NCBI GenBank assembly: GCA_004352715.1
Contig: SCFE01000072.1
Coordinates: forward strand, 848,981-912,980
Length of the DNA stretch: 64,000 bases
Direction of reading: 5' to 3'
DNA from: Hofstenia miamia
Taxonomy: Eukaryota; Xenacoelomorpha; Acoela
Below are positions 59,401-64,000 of the stretch, in pieces. The translations under genes were made by a program, and so were the position numbers. Each line of letters begins with the position of its first letter. The stretch's first letter is position 1. The notes beneath the pieces are model-generated. The model had not been told where the DNA came from. It worked only from the letters and a program-made list of their open reading frames with translations, and searched no databases.

Positions 59401-61113
59401 AAATACGGTTCAGTTCCTTTTCTCTAAAAATGCCGTTATATTTTTCAGAAGTGTTTTTTAATGTAATATTTAGTGTAATGCAATAAATATGAAAAACATA
59501 GGAATAAAAACGCTCTTATCAAATTATATTCCCGCTTGAGTTTTACATACTAAAAAAAGCATTACTAAAAAGAATTAAAATGGAAGAATTTATTCCAATT
59601 TCTTGTAAATTCAATTGGATTTAGATGGAACATAAAAAGTGATAGCCATTTGATTCAAATAGACCAGCTAATTTATTGAATGTAAGATGTATAGGCACTA
59701 AATATATAACATGCACTAAAATTGATATTATGAGACCTCACAAATTAATAATCTAACTCTGCTGCGATGAAGAATGATACATTAAAAGTATCATCAACTG
59801 TAGTTTTTTAATACATAGATAGGGTGCTATATGCGGTGCATTTAATTATCTTTAAAAGTTAGAGGCAAGGCTTCGAAAAATTATTTATAGGAGCTTGATA
59901 CAATAAATTTTATGTTCATGCAAAAAATTTAGCACACATAGCAGCTTTTAGTTTTTTAGGAGATTCTAGTGCAGTTCTTCGAAAATTGAAAACATTTAAT
60001 AATTTGGTCTGATGTAATAATGACAAAATTCTCGTTTTTTCTTAATTTACATTATTGTGCGACAAAATTTTAAGCAAATATTTGTAGAAATTTTCATCCT
60101 ATGGTGAAAAACCACAAAATTAAAACTTGTTGCGCACATTCTTTTCTAGTTAAAAAAATATAAATTGAATCTTAAGTATTTATTGTAGTTAATGATCTAT
60201 TAATAAAGCCATGTGACTTACAATTCCCATGGAACTGTTACCAATTTAAACTTTAAAGATCTTTCAAATTCTTATAAGTTTCTTAAAAGTGACACTACAA
60301 CCTGAAAATTATTAGCTTGGTTTTTTAAAGCGCAACTTTGCAACTTTTCCCTTCAGAATTATATGAAATTATTGAAAATTAGCAATTGAATATTATTTTA
60401 CTTGATAGTTTAAGTTGAGTAACATTAAACTTTCAGAATGCAATTCAATGCATTAATTGAACACAGATTGATTTTGGGCTATGAAAAAAACAATGGTAAT
60501 AACCATATACTCCAACGCAACTCTTTAAAGAACCAAACTGATTTTTTTCGAATTATAGTGACCATTTTAAAAATTCTTATAAGAACTTGAAAGAACTTGA
60601 ACGATCTGTAAAGCTTAAGTTGGTAATAGTTTCATAGATTATTAGCTTGTTTTTCTATATAAATTGACGAATATTAATATTATTATTTACAATAAACTCA
60701 AAACGACAAAGATTAAAATCCAGATAAAACTTAATGATACAGCATGCGAATGTGTTGATTGTCTAAAGACAGGCGGAAGCGGACCAAAACATCCTAATCC
60801 CCAGTTTTGACACATCTGGCTACATGTAAATCACTGTTAAGTAATGGCTACTAATCATTTTTTACTTCTATATACCATTGTATTGCAGTGAAAATAAATG
60901 AGAGCATTAATAATACAAAAACAGTATATCTCTCTTTTTTGTACTTAACACTCAATGTATATATAATCGCAATCAATGAGTCATTCGATAATTGTCACAA
61001 GATGCGAATTGAAAAATATTTAAGCAATTCAGACTAGAGGAAAAAATGCACATCGCTAAGCACGACTGCTGTATATAAAATATTTATATTGCGGTACTGA
61101 ATTTTCAACTTAC
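56413..61113 (-). other. probable intron of the Ser-rich gene
   Basis: Bounded by a strong GTAAGT donor (61113-61108) and the acceptor near 56413. It contains an (AT)n run at about 56454-56474, a lone mariner-type end at 57515, an unrecognised frame at 57989-58207 (+), and a decayed transposon-like stretch at about 58200-58680. Small exons could be hidden here. Confidence 0.55.
57515..57560. mobile_element. single mariner-type terminal end
   Basis: TATATACAGGGTGCATAAAAGTCACGC resembles the CAGGGTG ends of mariner elements (compare 41450) and follows TA. No matching inverted end was found downstream. Confidence 0.45.
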
Positions 61114-61190
61114 CCAATGTTGACGTAGACGTATTTTGGTGCTTTGTTAATTCTATGGATGCCTTCTTTTTGCAAACCACCACTTGCTCA
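61114..61190 (-). CDS. likely internal exon of the Ser-rich gene
   Basis: A donor ATTGG|GTAAGT at 61114/61113 and an acceptor ATATACTTAG ending at 61191 define a 77-bp exon. Two frames are compatible with joining the 54698 exon. One begins at 61190 and reads EQVVVCKKKASIELTK, joining at acceptor 56412. The other needs the TGAG acceptor (start 61186), reads SGGLQKEGIHRINKAPKYVY and joins at 56414. Third-base A/T content slightly favours the second; the stronger acceptor favours the first. Confidence 0.5.
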
Positions 61191-63185
61191 CTAAGTATAT
61201 TATTTTAGAAAAACATAAATCGATTTAGAAAGTGAGGCATTTCATGAGCCTGGAAAACCATTTTTAGGTTTATTAGTATAGATTAAATATACCTTTTTTT
61301 ATAATCCAAAGACATCGCTTATTAAAGTAGAAAATATTGAAATTACATCATATTTCAAAAGCCTTAGTATTACGAAACTCTTTCATTATATATATATATA
61401 TATATATATATATGGACAACTTCAACACTTCAATCTTGCCTCATGCATAATTTAGCGACATCTTGGGTGCTAATTCTACTTCTAGGTAAAGACGAAGACA
61501 TTTTTGGTTGCAGATACTTGCACGTATGATCTTTTTCTTTTGGGGGTCAGTAGCAAAAGACAACATTTTCTAAAGTAGCAATCTAAGATTCTAGGTGTTG
61601 TTTATTAGAAATATTTTATATTTTTTTCAATCATTGAATTTGCTAGGTTGAACTAAACTTTAATTGTGGATATGATAGAGCTAAAATTAAAGATTCCATT
61701 TAGTTGTAACGTTTCATCTAGCTGCTGTTCAATAGAGCACGGTTATATTAAAAATTGAGACACATCGGAAAGTGGAATGAAATTCTGAAAAATAACAGCA
61801 ACATGTAAATCCTCTCTATGGACAGTCTGAATTATTTATTCGTAGCTTAGAAGTGTACAATAACAAACTTTTATCAATATTATTTCATTTTAAAAAATTT
61901 GAAAAAAAATGTTTTTTAAAAAATTCTTTAATACTTTGATATTCTGAATGCTAATTTGATAATGAAGGATGTCTAAAAACATAGACCCTTAAAATATTTA
62001 CATATCAGAAAGAGGGCGATTATATTCCAAACACTCTGCCAAATGCAAACTTAAATTCTGTTGAGCAGGATATATATAATCCGAGTAATTTTACTTGCTT
62101 TTGCGCAAGAGGAAATTTTTCAAAATTTAATCAATGTTAAATAAAATTAAGCTGTTAACCATTAGACTTGAGCTATCATTATGTAATGTATTTAAAATAT
62201 TGAAGATATTAGTTCTAATGAATTTTCTTCAAGTCATAGAAAGCATAAAGACTGCAGTTTCTCTTCAAAACATGAAATAGAGGAAACAACATTTTGCGTT
62301 TCTGTACTTTATTACAACGACGGACCTAGTTAATTCAATGAAATAATTTCATGAAATATTGTATGTAAATATTTTGAAAATTTAGGTCAAAGTTGAAGTT
62401 GACCTCTTTTAGCAAAATTATAAACGAAATTTACTTAAAATTATTCAAAGCATAGAATTTAAGACCAGCCGCATCTATTGTGTGGCATCAAATCCTAAAG
62501 TATTGGTAAACTAAGTAGTGTGCTCCAAGATAGCAAAAAACAAATTATAATGATGTACCCATTTGAAATTTTTTTCTCATCCTATAAATATATGATAAAA
62601 TATAAAAAATATTCCCTTCTCAATTAAGTGATGTGCCCAATGTCTACATAAAAAATTATAAGATTCCTTAGGTAATATGATCTTAGCCGATAACATCAAA
62701 GAATGAAACAAATCTGAATTTTAAAGAAATTTTGAAAATGAACTCCATCAATAAAAGATGTAGTAGAACAGAAGAAATATGAATCAGTGTTTCCTCTTTA
62801 AAAAAGTAAGAAAAAATTAACACAAAAATTAGAAAGGAAATTACTTTAAGGTTTAACTTATTAATATGCAAATATAAGCCGGTAGCATTAAATTTTAACA
62901 ATGAAGTGTTCCGTTCTGATATTCTAATTTTTACTTTGAAACAGTTCAACTACAAATATCTTAATACTTTTTTCTCTAAGCATATGCATATCCTGTAAGT
63001 GCTACAATACGACATTGGAATTAATTGTCTAAAACTACGAAAGCAAATTTAGAAATCAAAATTCGAAAATTCGAACAAGATAAATTTTCAAGAAATAAAT
63101 TTCAATATGGAATTTATTCAAAGAAACGAACATTCGCCATATACCTAAAATTACTGCTTGCAGCTCTATTGTATATATATATATA
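61191..63185. other. no gene recognised; (AT)n tracts
   Basis: AT-rich. It contains an (AT)n run at about 61386-61412 and a TA run at about 63169-63187. Further upstream exons of the Ser-rich gene may lie here or beyond the window. The 88-codon minus frame at 62683-62949 is hydrophobic at its end but unsupported. Confidence 0.5.
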
Positions 63186-63473
63186 TACTGGTTATAATGT
63201 TAAGACTTTGAACATTTTTGAATAATGTTTTATTGCAACATGTTTCTACACACATTGTTGTTCCCGAACTTTTTCTTTTAGTAATTTAGATCTTCAAAAT
63301 ATATTTAGATTTGTTTGATGTCTTTGTTTATTTAATAATGTTGTATTAGTTGATTTTATACATATTGTTTCTGCGATTTTAGTTTCAAAATGTATTATTA
63401 GTATTTTCAAATTTTTTCATCTTGATTTCACATCCATGTATATATATTTCGGATTATTTATATATATATATAT
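63186..63473 (-). mobile_element. Penelope-like element 3' tail beside (TA)n
   Basis: On minus, about 63395-63300 reads ETKIAETICIKSTNTTLLNKQ, matching the closing helix of the GIY-YIG nuclease in Penelope-like elements (compare SIFIKSLQPSLN at 7.38 kb). It is followed by GAAACATGTTGC, sharing GAAACATGTT with the palindrome at 8027, and ends at a (TA)n tract. The rest of the element would lie in the N gap. Confidence 0.7.
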
Positions 63474-64000
63474 NNNNNNNNNNNNNNNNNNNNNNNNNNN
63501 NNNNNNNNNNNNNNNNNNNNNNNNNNNNNNNNNNNNNNNNNNNNNNNNNNNNNNNNNNNNNNNNNNNNNNNNNNNNNNNNNNNNNNNNNNNNNNNNNNNN
63601 NNNNNNNNNNNNNNNNNNNNNNNNNNNNNNNNNNNNNNNNNNNNNNNNNNNNNNNNNNNNNNNNNNNNNNNNNNNNNNNNNNNNNNNNNNNNNNNNNNNN
63701 NNNNNNNNNNNNNNNNNNNNNNNNNNNNNNNNNNNNNNNNNNNNNNNNNNNNNNNNNNNNNNNNNNNNNNNNNNNNNNNNNNNNNNNNNNNNNNNNNNNN
63801 NNNNNNNNNNNNNNNNNNNNNNNNNNNNNNNNNNNNNNNNNNNNNNNNNNNNNNNNNNNNNNNNNNNNNNNNNNNNNNNNNNNNNNNNNNNNNNNNNNNN
63901 NNNNNNNNNNNNNNNNNNNNNNNNNNNNNNNNNNNNNNNNNNNNNNNNNNNNNNNNNNNNNNNNNNNNNNNNNNNNNNNNNNNNNNNNNNNNNNNNNNNN
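63474..64000. other. assembly gap
   Basis: 527 Ns to the window end, starting inside a TA run. Confidence 0.99.

Overview
The window is nuclear DNA from an AT-rich invertebrate animal. The evidence is spliced genes with GT-AG introns, metazoan protein families (TRAPPC5, DENND3) and a dense, varied load of eukaryotic transposons, with dozens of long (AT)n tracts. A Hydra-like cnidarian is my best guess from base composition and repeat content, but the sequence alone does not settle the species. It is a draft scaffold: there are nine runs of N (several only 1-21 bases), and sequence duplicated on both sides of some of them looks like an assembly artefact.

Only four host genes are well supported, all on the minus strand. 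They are a single-exon TRAPPC5 (14836-15402); a single-exon type II membrane protein with a glycosyltransferase-like DSD motif (27038-28237); DENND3 in two exons (34925-31805 and 31607-31027, 1233 codons); and the last exon of a long serine-rich, disordered protein (54698 to about 56412) with a likely upstream exon near 61114-61190. Two have known roles in membrane traffic: TRAPPC5 in the TRAPP Rab1-activating complex, and DENND3 as a Rab12 exchange factor. I see no sign that they are co-regulated.

The rest is mostly transposon debris. From 1 to 12 kb there are LINE fragments on both strands around a Penelope-like element (PLE), then a 285-bp-arm palindrome made of PLE ends, a mariner remnant, and an inverted pair of hammerhead-ribozyme-like cores. 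From 17 to 26.5 kb there is a Tc1-like transposase split by a 902-bp solo LTR, a foldback element with 201-bp arms, and a Gypsy-type retroelement (3' LTR and integrase) interrupted by a Harbinger-like element. From 28.6 to 42 kb come DENND3, a second PLE bracketed by (TA)n, an element with arrays of GGCCATTGTTGGCC-like palindromes, a hAT MITE with an 8-bp target duplication, and two mariner/Tc1 MITEs. From 43 to 54.4 kb there are LINE remnants, a Harbinger-like MITE with internal repeats, and a piggyBac-like element with TTAA target sites and an 18-bp perfect palindrome inside each end region (one diverged). The window ends in another PLE tail and a 527-base gap.

The most interesting theme is the repeated association of Penelope-like ends, hammerhead-like cores, inverted-repeat architecture and (TA)n tracts at four or more separate places.
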